DNA from: an uncultured Eubacterium sp.
Lineage (GTDB): Bacteria > Bacillota > Clostridia > Lachnospirales > Lachnospiraceae
Reading direction: 5' to 3'
Assembly (NCBI GenBank): GCA_947384955.1
Contig: CANDJC010000002.1
Span: 1-64,000, forward strand
Length of the DNA: 64,000 nt
Shown here piece by piece: positions 8,622-20,000 of this stretch. The notes beneath the pieces were generated by a model. That model was not told the origin of the DNA. It saw nothing but the letters and a program-made list of their open reading frames with translations, and made no database searches. The translations under genes and the position numbers were made by a program. Within the stretch, counting starts at the first letter, position 1. Every line of letters starts with the position of its first letter.

Positions 8622-9833
8622 CTACATATAGTTTTGGACAATTGGTGTATAAATTGGTGTATTTTGGTGTAACTGTTCCAGCTTATCCATTTCCCTTTTT
8701 ATCCGCCCCACATCAACATGATTGTAAACACGCATAGTTGTTCTGATATCAGTATGACCCATGATATATTGTAAAACCTTTATATCGCACCCAGATTCTG
8801 CCAATCTGCAGCAGCATGTATGTCTGAGGATATGCGGGCTTAAATCTGGAAGCTGAATCTCCCTTTCCTGATTCATTGATACAATCGTGCGCATCATTCT
8901 GCGAATACTGTTGTGACTCATGCATCTGCCTGTCAAATGAGAAATAAAGACAAAATTTTTGTATCCATCCACTTCAAAATCCAAATCCCTATCAATCTTA
9001 AACCATTCTTTACGCTGTTCCAAAAACATTTGATACATATCATTTGTCATTGGTATAATCCTTTTTCCAGCATTTGTCTTCGTCTCATTTGCATAGTATT
9101 GAACCTTTCCATTAAACATCCTATACTGCACCTGATGATTAATATTTATTTCCTTCTTATACATATCAACATCATCCCAGGTTAATCCAACAAGTTCACT
9201 AATTCTAAGACCTGCATAAAGCATAATAGCATACATTGGATAATACCGTGACATCCTTGGTCTTGCTTTTATTCTATCCAAAAATTCTTTTTCTTCTTCA
9301 AATGTAAGTGCATACTTTTTCTCCATATCTTCTGAATACTCTTTCATACACCCATTTGCTGGATTCTTAACAATAATATTATCGTCACATGCCAATTGAA
9401 GTGCTGGAAAAATGATTTTATGTAAAATCTTTAATGTGCCTGCGCTATATCCTTTTTCTTCAAGATCGTGATAAAATAACAATATATCTGATTTCCTTAT
9501 ATCAATAACCTTCATTTTCCCAATTCTACTGTCTTTTACAGAATGTCTATAATAATAATTGTAATTTTCTTTTGTAGAATTGGCCAGATTTCTTTTTGTC
9601 ATTAAATAAATCTCTATTTGTTCATTTAATGTTATTAACGTTCTTGATACTCCGAGTGATATTTCTTTGATTATTTCATCTTCTTTCTTGCGCAGCTCAT
9701 CTAAAGAATTTGCATATATACACTCTCTTCTCCCTTCGCTGTTTGTCCATCTATACATGTATGTACGATTCTCTCTTTGCTGCTCTCCTTTCCGTAATAT
9801 ACGTCCTTTATGATCTTTCCGTTTTATTGCCAT
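8622..9833 (-). CDS. int: Tyrosine site-specific integrase, Tn916/ICE type
   Basis: Catalyses integration and excision of the element. The order is an N-terminal arm-binding domain (about 1-65), a SAM-like core-binding domain (about 68-165) and the catalytic domain (about 175-385). The full active site is visible: R210 (GLRISEL), K252, H334-x2-R337 (HILRH), H360 and Y370. The ATG at 9833 follows AAAGGAG; an in-frame TTG 18 bp upstream would sit on that site. Its last codons overlap three TGGTGTA direct repeats at 8643-8671. A hairpin of AAAGAGC/GCTCTTT lies between xis and int at about 9852-9897. Confidence 0.95.
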   Translation of the reverse strand: MAIKRKDHKGRILRKGEQQRENRTYMYRWTNSEGRRECIYANSLDELRKKEDEIIKEISLGVSRTLITLNEQIEIYLMTKRNLANSTKENYNYYYRHSVKDSRIGKMKVIDIRKSDILLFYHDLEEKGYSAGTLKILHKIIFPALQLACDDNIIVKNPANGCMKEYSEDMEKKYALTFEEEKEFLDRIKARPRMSRYYPMYAIMLYAGLRISELVGLTWDDVDMYKKEININHQVQYRMFNGKVQYYANETKTNAGKRIIPMTNDMYQMFLEQRKEWFKIDRDLDFEVDGYKNFVFISHLTGRCMSHNSIRRMMRTIVSMNQEREIQLPDLSPHILRHTCCCRLAESGCDIKVLQYIMGHTDIRTTMRVYNHVDVGRIKREMDKLEQLHQNTPIYTPIVQNYM

Positions 9834-9932
9834 ATAATTTGCTCCTTTCAAACTAAAAGAGCCTTAATATGATAAATATTATTTTATCACAAAAGCTCTT
9901 TCAGGTCTATTTATGTATAAAATAATTATGAC

Positions 9933-10142
9933 TCAAATCGAAAACTGCCTTTCTACATAAGCATCAAATAATTTCCTTTTAATTAGCCTTTTCGTTCCAA
10001 CCCACAGTACAAACGGACATTTATCATCATTTGATAATTCTTTTATTTTATTTATTCCGATACCGGAATATGCGGCAGTTTCTTCAACTGTCAAATTCGA
10101 CTTTTCCCAGATTGGCACTTCTAATTTCTTACCATTGCTCAA
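9933..10142 (-). CDS. xis: Excisionase (Tn916 Xis-like)
   Basis: 69-residue winged-helix directionality factor of the MerR/Tn916 Xis type. The middle reads LTVEETAAYSGIGINKIKEL, followed by a basic wing (GTKRLIKRKLFDAYVE). It lies 99 bp upstream of int on the same strand, the usual xis-int order. Starts at TTG 11 bases after GGAGGAT. It should bias the integrase toward excision. Confidence 0.85.
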   Translation of the reverse strand: MSNGKKLEVPIWEKSNLTVEETAAYSGIGINKIKELSNDDKCPFVLWVGTKRLIKRKLFDAYVERQFSI

Positions 10143-10299
10143 TAAAAATCATCCTCCATTCATACATATTCAATTTTACAATCTATTTTCTAAATTCATC
10201 TTCTAATTCCAAAGACACTGACACTCCATACAGCACCTTTTACCAATATTCCATTATTCTCCTTACCCCAATACATCACAAGTCAGGTCATTTTTCTGA

Positions 10300-10554
10300 C
10301 TAATTTCTTAATTTTCTATATTCTTTTCTATACAGAGCTTCTATTCCGTCAAAAGCCTTTAGTTTTTCAGTATATTGTTTCTTTATCATTTCAACAGATT
10401 CAATTAATTCCTTATACTTCTCCCGATATTTTTCAATATCTTCCATAGAACTTCTCAATCTTCTGTTTTCATCTTCCAGTTTCCCGTTAATCTTTTTCAA
10501 TCTCTCTACTTCACTGTATAATAACTGCTTCTCTGTCCTGTTTTTATTAAACAT
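10300..10554 (-). CDS. Small coiled-coil protein
   Basis: 84 residues, almost entirely predicted coiled coil (leucine/isoleucine heptads through LYSEVERLKKINGKLEDENR and the following 50 residues), highly charged, with no signal or membrane segment. AGGAGA lies seven bases before the ATG. It is downstream of the tape-measure gene, where phages often carry small accessory proteins. No function can be assigned. Confidence 0.65.
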   Translation of the reverse strand: MFNKNRTEKQLLYSEVERLKKINGKLEDENRRLRSSMEDIEKYREKYKELIESVEMIKKQYTEKLKAFDGIEALYRKEYRKLRN

Positions 10555-10673
10555 TCTCTGTCTCCTCCATCTATATAAACCGGACAGTACCAGACTGCCC
10601 GGGTATTAATTTCTATGTGAAAGCACTTTCACTTTCATTTATATCTTCTTACATATTACATCTTTTTAATATT

Positions 10674-10922
10674 TCACTTTTCATCTGAATGAATATCCAA
10701 GATGCCAGCGTCGGATAATATCCCGGACATAGCAATGCATATTATTACAGAAATATCAGCCGTATAATCCAGCAGCATTCTGTCCAGCAAAAACCGGTCA
10801 TCTTCTTCAAGCGGAAACATTTGCCCTATATTAACCAGCCCCGCAGCAACAGTTTCTTTATTCGAAAGGATGCTTTCCCTTACATTTCTGCTTATCAGTT
10901 CTATCAGTTCATTTTCTGTCAT
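10674..10922 (-). CDS. Hypothetical acidic helical protein
   Basis: 82 residues, acidic, with AAAGGCGG before the ATG. The C-terminal half is hydrophobic (ISVIICIAMSGILSDAGIL) and could be an amphipathic or single membrane-associated helix. It lies 91 bp downstream of the tape-measure stop and may share its mRNA. Family not recognised. Confidence 0.6.
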   Translation of the reverse strand: MTENELIELISRNVRESILSNKETVAAGLVNIGQMFPLEEDDRFLLDRMLLDYTADISVIICIAMSGILSDAGILDIHSDEK

Positions 10923-11013
10923 ATAAAACCGCCTTTCTGATCCATTCTGTTTTTACCAGTGTCTGCTTTTATCAATTAAAAGACAGACACTGTATTTTAA
11001 ATATTATTATCTC

Positions 11014-14000
11014 CTAAAACCTGACTGTTCTTTTTGCCATAGGATTTCCGAATCCCATATGAGAATCTACTACACAGCATATCATTTTCTCAAATTTCGG
11101 GTCTGTTTTTGCTTCATTCATAAAATCAGCATAACTATACACATTTGGAAGATTGAAACTTACATCTCCAAAACATACATTCTGTGTCCGGCTATCATTC
11201 TTCTCAATCTCCGGCATCCTTACCATTTTATCCAGTACAGGAGTCAGTTTTCTGAGTGACTCCAGATCAGGCCCTTTATTTACATATTCCTGTATCATCC
11301 GTGTCTGCTTTTCAGTGAACACGCTCTCGCCCGGCTTTGCCGATACAATGACAGAATCCCTGTTCTTTCTTACAGCATTATCTAAATCCTGAACGATTCC
11401 GCCGTCTGAGAATCCCTGTAACTGAAGCACATCAAGAATGCGTTTCTTGTATTTCTTATGATTATCATTCTCTGCCGCAAGGTCGGACGGTGAATAATTT
11501 AACCCAAGATATTTTGAAAGCGTGGACATCTCGCCGACGGTCAGCGCGCTCCCGTATTTCCCGTAAATATACTTATTTAAGCTGGATGCTTTCTTCGGAT
11601 CGTAATCCGTGTTTGACCCGTGTTTCAGAAGGTTTTCGACCAGTGCCTTCTTTGCAGCATTTCCAATAAGTGTGCCTGACAGTGCGGAATTAAATTTATT
11701 CCCGATTTCAGATGAAAGGCTTCCTGATGAACCGATTACTTTGTTTCCGTTCGTAAGCCCTTCATTATCTGTAAAATCAGAACTGCCCGCATTTACAGTT
11801 ACATCTGTATTATTTGTAACATTCCCGGAAGTGCCTTCATCTGGCTTATCCGTATCAGATGTGTCATATTTTCCCTGAAGACCAATGGACTGTACGGCAT
11901 CTCCCAGCTTCTGGAAACCGGATGAAAGAGAAGTGTATGCATTATGAATTTCTGCTACGATATCACCCAGAGACTGTGTAACAGTTCCTCCGACACCAAG
12001 ATATGTATCTAAATGCCCCATGCCTTCAATGGATGCTGTGATCTTCTCCATTTCAGCAGTTATCTCATAGCCGTGTTCCTCTGCCGTGATTTTGATTGCA
12101 TCCTGCACATCGGAAGCTGTCTGTGCAAATAAGTCAAGACCTTCTTTTAAAAGCCTGTCATGGTCTTTCATGACATCATTTACAAGTTTCTCATATTCGC
12201 TGTAGAGATTATCCAGCATGTCTTTCTGGTCTGAGATATAGCGTTGGTATTCATCGGATTCAAGTGAGGATTCTGCTTCTTTCAGCTGTGACTGTAATTT
12301 CTGGATACGTGACTCTGTTTCTTTCGATGTATCACCTTTTAATGCTGCAATCTGTTTTCTGAGTGAATTGATATTGTCTGTCTGCTTCTGGATATTTTTG
12401 GAATACTCATATAAATCTTTCTCGGCATAGAGTGCTTTCTGCTTCTGAGTAATCAGTTCTTTCAGATAATCAAGCTCAGCCTGGTATTTCTTAATCACCA
12501 TGTCTGCGATTTTTGATTCATAATCATAAACATGTTTTATCTCATCACGGTAAGAAGAATAGAAATCCTTAATGGCCTTCTTTAATTCAGATACAGAAGC
12601 ATATTCTCTCTGTATGCCGTTTGCGTCAATAAAGGATAATGTCCCGCTGTCCAGAGCATCCTGCATGGACTCTATTTCTTTATGGAATGATTCAGCTGCA
12701 TCCTTACAGATATTCATTTGTGACACGTATAAGGATAATACTGCAAGCCCGTCTTTCGTAAGCGCGCCTGTATCTTCGTCGCTCAGATCATCACCCAGCA
12801 GAGTAATTAATAAATCCGCTTCATCAGTAACATCATGAAATGCGTCCACAATGTCATTCTGAATGGTATCCGCAATTTCATTAATTGCGTCTTTATATTC
12901 CTTTACTTTCGAAAGTGAATCAGCCTGTGCATTCTGGACACTCTGAATCGAATCCTGACAATCATACCATGCAGGTGAGAACATTTTCACGTTCTTTAAC
13001 TGTTCCGCAAGGCTGGATTCTTCCTCTTTCAGTTTTTCAAGAGTCTGGCTCTCCATGGTAATCTTATGGTTATAATAAGATGCATCCACAAGCATTCCTG
13101 ACGCTTCAACTTTCTTTATCTCATTGTCAAGATCGGAAATGTCATTGCTGATTAACGATATTTTATTTTCAAATTCTGTCTGCACATTATCAAACATTGT
13201 TTTGTATGCTTCTGCAATTTTGGACTGCAATTCAGCTTCCAGGCGTGCATATTCCACATCATCCTCATGCAGTTTTGCAATTTCAAGAAGATGTTTGTAC
13301 TGTGTATTCAGATATTTGATGTTTTCTTTTTCATACTTATTCTGTTCAGACGCAGTGGTAGATATTTCGCTAAGCGCGTCATTCTTATCCATTTTATCCT
13401 GTGCGCGGTCTGCAACATTCTGATGTTTCTGAATCTGATTCTCACGTTTTGCCTTTATCAGCTCTTCATTAGAAATCTTTTTGTTTAATGCAGCCTTATC
13501 CAGCCAGTCAAGGGAGTCATTGTAACTTAATAACTTCTGGTATGCATCTGGGTCAAGTTTTGCAACTTTGTCCAGCAGATTTTCAGGGATCTCTTCTTTG
13601 GATTCCATTAGTTTCAGAATTTTATCTTTGTCAGAACTGCTTAATTTTTCAACCTTGTTTACAGCCTTTTTTGCATCTGTTCGGTTGCTGTTGAACAGTT
13701 TTGCCGTGTCCGTGTATTCCTGTTCTGATTCTGCATTGCGTTCAGAAGCGAATCTTGTTTTAACATTCAGAATGTCGTTCTTTTTCTTGACATCTACTTG
13801 TGCATTTTCATACCGTACGTCCTGTAATGATTCTTTGTCAGAAATCTTATCCCGTCTGGCAGAGTAGTAGTCACTGATATTCTGAAACTGCTGTTCAATG
13901 ATATCCGCTGTTTCTTTTTCAAGTTCAGCACGTAATTTTGCAGCTTTTACACTGTCATTCTCCAACTCAGCAATCTTAATCAGGTGTTTGTACTCTGTCT

Positions 14001-17000
14001 GTAAAAGGTCAAGATTCTGACTCAGGTATTTATTCTTTTTCTTTGGTGTATCCGCATTTTCAGCAAGGGCTTCGTTTCTCTCCATTTTTGCAGATGCCTT
14101 ATCCGCAATATTCTGATGCTTTTCTGTCTTGTTCTGCTGTCGTGCCGCTGTTTCTGCCTGCTGCTGTTTCTGGAGGTCAAACCTTGCGTTATCCAGCTCA
14201 TTTTTAAGACCTTCGTTTTCAAAGACAGCATTATTATAGTTCAGACATGCTTTTTCAAGATCACTTCCTGAAACAAGTTCTGACATAATATCAGAGGGAA
14301 TCATTTCCCGCTTTTTAATACATGCCTTTATCCTGTTAACAGATATTTTTGAAAGACCTGTCCCTTTTGCGCTGGCTGCTTTTGATACCTTATTCCCTTT
14401 GTTCGTTACATTATCAAGAGATTTCCCATAATTCTTTGATGTCGTATTATAAGCAGTCTTAAACTGTCTGGTCTTAGACTTTTCAGCAGAAAGCATCTGG
14501 TCGGAAATTGTATTGAACTTCTTAATCGAACTGCCCGCTGTACGCATTGTCTTTGCATACTGACTGTGTTCATATACAGCATCATTATACTGTTTACACT
14601 GTTCATAGAAAGCACCGTCTGTAATCTTATCCAGAATCTTAGCGGGGATTGTCTGCCCTTTTTTCATCTGGGATTTGATTGTATCAATATCCGTATCATT
14701 CAGTCCGGCGGATTTCATCTGTGCTTTTGTGCGTAATCCCTTCAGTCCCTTTTTAACACCTGTTTTAGAACTTTTAAGAGTCTTCTTTGTGGAAGCATAC
14801 TTTTTAGGATCGACAATAACAGCACTGATGTTTTCACGCTTGGAATTTAAAATATCCAGCCTTGTGTCTAACGTTTCAACATTCTTATCCCGTTTTTCGA
14901 TCGGGATCTGTGCCATGGTCTTGTACAGTTCTTTCAGATCATTGTTCAGCTCGTCAATCTTGTCACGGCACGACTTCATCTTGTCATACCATTCCTGATA
15001 TGATTTGACTGCATTCTTTAATTTTTCATTGGTAATTGTCTCAATGTCAAAGGAACCTTCGCGGACAAGTTTCTGATAATGAGCCAGCGTCTTGCTGTCA
15101 ATGCCTGGGACAACTTTTGTATATGTTTTTGTCGTAGTTGAAGATGCGTCGTTGGATACAGCAAAAGTGACTGGCGCAGATGATGCTCCGGCATAACGTT
15201 TTGCCCCGATATAATCACTTCGTCTGGAAAGAGAAGTAATCTGAACTTTTTTGCCTGTTGTTGGTGAATCTATAAACTGCCCGTTTCCAGCATAAATACC
15301 TACATGTCGTGGATTCCCTGGCGAACCGAGCGAACCCTGGAAAAATACCAGATCTCCAGGATGTAAATCTGCTTTACTGACAGATACGCTGTTTGAATCG
15401 CCATACTGTCCAGTGGTATTTCTTGGAATATCCATACCGAGTTTCTTATAAACCTGCTGTACAAATCCAGAACAGTCAGCACCTTTGGTAAGGCTTTGCC
15501 CGCCCCATACATAGTCAAGCACGCCTACATACTTCATTGCTTCAGCAACAACATCAGAAGCCGCTGAACTGGAAATATTTGTAACAGCATTAGAAACAGC
15601 ATCACTTACAGCACCGGATACGTCCTCTGTGACAGTTTCAATCGTCTCTTTTGCAGCGTCAGCAGAGAATGTTTCAGCAAATTTCGCATACTGCTTCATT
15701 GCTTTATATTCAGCTTCCAGTGCCTTTGTGGTAGCTTCAATTGCTTTCTGTGTCTGTTTTTTCTTTGCACCGAAAGATAGAAGGTCACTGATTTTATCCT
15801 TTGCTTTGGATGCCGTGTCAATCAGATTATTGAGTTTTGTTTCTATGAAGTCAAACTGTTCAGCAGTTTCTTCCTTCTTTTTATCTTCCTTTTCTTTCTC
15901 TTTTGCAAGACGTTCACGGGTATCTTTTGTTGTAGTGCCGCCTGTATAATCAACTTTAAATTCAGGAATGCCTAACTGTTCATCCAGATTCTTTCTTATT
16001 TCGTCCTTAATATCTTCTATGGATTTTTTGGCATTCAGCCCGCTGTTTTCAGCAAAAGTCTGGAATAGCTTCGTTTCTTTAAAACTTTCCGGGAGTTTAT
16101 CAGCCAGGGCAGAAAAAGCCTTATTAAAAGTCATGCTGAATGCGCTGCCCATTGGATTTGTATAATCAAAAGTGCTGAGGTCAGCCATTGCATTTTTCAG
16201 GTTTTTAATCTGCTCTGTAGTAGCACCCGCATATTCAGCGAGTTTCAGAAGATTGTCACAGTCAGCCTGTGTATCCAGCTTCTTTTCATTTAACTCCCAT
16301 TTTTCAAGCGCAAGTTTAGCAAGATATTTTAATACCTCTTCGGATGTCTTTCCTTCTGCAATGAGCGCGTTAATTTCCTCATAAGTTGCTTTTCTGAGGT
16401 CATCACACCCTTGTGCTGCTGCATATTTCTGTGCCTCAAGCATCTTCTCATTTTCGATTAATGCCTGTTCAACAATCGCAGCTGCATTGGATACACCCAT
16501 CTGTTTTAACATTGCGATTGTTCCAGCTTTTGTAGTTTCGGTTACTTCGTTTAGTACACCGGAACCTTTGATATACGCCGCTGTTAGCTTATTAAACGCA
16601 TCCTGGCACGCATTTATATCATTAGGAGAAGAAGATACAGTATTTATAAAGTTCTCATATTCTTCTGTATATGCGCTGAATGCTTCTTTGAATCCATCAT
16701 TATTCAGAATAGAAGACCAGTCAAAATCTTCTTTATCTAAGATATCTGCATAGATTTTGTCTAATTGGTCAAGACCATCTGATAGTTTTTGTACATCTGC
16801 TAAAGCATTGCCAGATAAATCAAAATTGATATTACCGTTTAAATCAATATCACATATATCCTGTAAAAGTTTCTTATACTCATTTAAATCAGCAATAGTT
16901 GCATCATCCAGATTCCCAGCAGAAATGATATTGTCAATAATTGCAACTGCTTTCCTTGTTTCAGACTGCATCAGGGCAGCAACTTTGGATATACGTTCTT

Positions 17001-20000
17001 CTGCGGTATCTCCAATAATATTAAATTCGTCTGCAAGTGATAATAAGTCTTCCGGTGTATAGGAACCGTCTCTGAATTTTTCAAGGTATGACTGGAGAGA
17101 GGATAATTTTTCTTTATAATCCTCTATATCATCTGCCCATGTACCGTCTTCTGTACCGTTAGACTGGGAGAGGGCTTCATTAAGTGATGTAATGATTGGT
17201 ATTTCAGCATCGGCACCATTTTCAGCTGCTTCCTTCTCAGCTTCTGCCAGTGCATATATTTCGTCGCACAATGCCGTGGCGGCTGTCTGCCCGTCTTCCA
17301 GAACCATGCGGCTGTCTTCTAAAGCATTATTCAATTTCATGCAGGACTGGATGGTACTTTCATCAAGTGTCCCGGCTTTTGCCATTTCAACCAGTTCTTC
17401 TTTTGTCTTTTCAATGCCTTCTGCGTCAAAAACACTGTCAATCTGCATGGAGTTCCATGCATTAGAATCCATGTACGAATATATAGTCCTTATATTATCT
17501 TCTATTTTTTCGTATGTCTCTACGATATCCTTATTGCTGCTGGAAAGAGTCTCCCCTTTTTCCTGTTTCTGCAACGCTGTCTTATACTGGTCTTCCATGG
17601 ATTTCCTCTGTTCTTCCAGTGTGCTGACAGATTCTTCCAGGCTGCTTTTTACAGCATCCGCATAATCAATGTAACGCTGCTGTTCTTCCTTTAATGAGTT
17701 TATTTCAGAACCGGACATTCCTTCCGTATTTTTCAGTTTTCCCCTGACTTCTTCCAGTTTTTCCTGTAAAAGGAGCAGTTCTGCCACTCTGCCTGATATG
17801 TCATTATCATCAGACGCTATTTCAATATATCTTCCGGCTTTTGCATCATTCAGACGGTTTTCTATTTCATTATCCGTTATATCAGACTTTCCAAACTGAG
17901 TCTTATAAGCATCGGCAGCTTTATTTGCAGATTCTTTCTGTTCACGTGCAAACTCACGCTCTTTAATGTCTGCCTGAATGCGGAGTTCTTCTGTAATTTC
18001 TTTTAAATTCTCTAACTCACCTTTTTCTGCGTATGTAAGTTTGTCTTTTGCAGAAAGTTCATCCAGTCTCTTCCCCTGTTCCTCTAATTCAGAATTTATG
18101 CTTTCCAGTTCCGATTTTGAAGATTCATATGCCGCATGTGCTTCAGACATTGCTTCATTTGCTCTATCTACACGGTGTATCCAGTCATCAACTGCTGACA
18201 CGATCATCTGTATGCCTTTTGCAATGGCTGCAAACACAATCATATTAAGGGCAGTCGAAAATGCCTTTGCTGCAGTTGATGCTGCTTTGGATGCACCTGC
18301 TGCTGCCTTTAGTCCTGCCTGCATTTGCTGCTGCTCTGCTGTAAATGCCTGTGCTGATCCAGCTGCACCCTTTGTCTGAACTGCATAAGCCTGTGCCTCT
18401 GCACTTGCCCCATTCATAATTGCTGCGAATCTCTCCGTTGAGACGGCTCCTTTTGCGCATTCTGTCTCATAAGCCTGTAGTGCAGCAGTGTCTGTCTCCA
18501 GCTGTGCCGCCTGTCTTGCCATGGAAGCATTTAATTCTTCCTGTGCAATCCTTCGCGCCTGTAATGATGTAACAATCCTGACATTTTCCACACCATTATC
18601 ATCCTCAGACTGTATGGATTTAAATATGCCAGTGTTCTTTATGCCAGCAAATAAACCAGCACCTAATCCAATAGTCCCTAATGAGCCGAGTTTATCTACA
18701 ATGCCTGTTACACTTTGTAATATATTATTTAATACATTTACAGCACCTTTTAATCCATCTGTATTCACAAATGTATTAACCAGCTCTGTCCACGTATTGC
18801 TTAGTTTATTAAGCGTGCCAGTTAAGTTGTTAGCCGATTTCTCAGATTCAGCCATGGCACTTCCTGCACCTTCTGAATAATCAGCAAGCATCTTATCGAA
18901 CATTTCCATATTCTGCAATAATGCCGCCAGCTTCGATGCCTGATACTTTCCGCCAATGTTCGTTAATATCTCGGCTCTTAGCGGATCATCTTCATCCAGC
19001 TTATTAAATGTTTCTGCCAGATCACGGATAATTTCTATTGGATTTCTTAATTTTTCAGCTCCATTTACAAATTCTGTCATGGAGGCATTTGCTTTAGCAA
19101 GGGTGCCTGTAATCTTGCTTGATGTTACATTCTGCAAGTTGATTAAAATAGATTTAAGGCTGTTGCCTACTTCCTCGCCGCCTGATTTTGTAACGGCCTC
19201 CATCGTTCCGATCATTCCCGTTAAATCTTCAACTGATACATTATAACTTGACGCAACCGTTCCAGCCTTGCTCATTCCGGCTGCCATATCAGCAAGTGCA
19301 ACACTGTTGCGGTTTGCAACCATATTTTGTCCGTCGAGTACGGCATTCAGTTTTTCAGCTTCACCGTTGAACTTATATGCTGCATTGGTGGCAAGTATAT
19401 ACTGGTTTGCAACATCTGCCGACATATCGCCGGCAGCCTGTGCAAGCAGCGACTGTTCTGCCATTGCTGTTCCTTTATTCCCATAAAAACCGGAACGGGC
19501 CATTTCCTGAACGCCAGTCAGATAATCACTGGCAGTACGTCCGTATCTGCTTGCCGAGTCATATGCAGACATGCCAAGTTCTTTTAATTCATCGCCTGCC
19601 GTGCCGGATGTTTTGCTGATTTCAGTCAGAGTGTTGTCAAGTTCCTTCATTTCCGAAACAGCCTGTTTAACATCTGAGACACTTTTCATAATAACTGCAG
19701 CGGGGCTTGTCCATGCAGAAAATACCTTTGCACTTTCTTTCAGGCTCTGGAACCATGACTTCCCGACCTTCCCAGCCTGTCTTGCAGCTGCTGCGACACC
19801 ATTGAAAGACTGTTCAATTTCACGCACTCTTTGAATTGTTAATTCTGCACCAGAAGCAGTTTCAGCAAGCATCTGTTTCAGCTGTGCACCCCATCTGCCA
19901 TGTGCAGCACTGTTATTATCATAAAAAGCCTGAATTTTATTATGTAATGATGAAACCGCCGTATCCTTTGCAAGTTCAGCGTTCATCTTCCTTACTGAAT

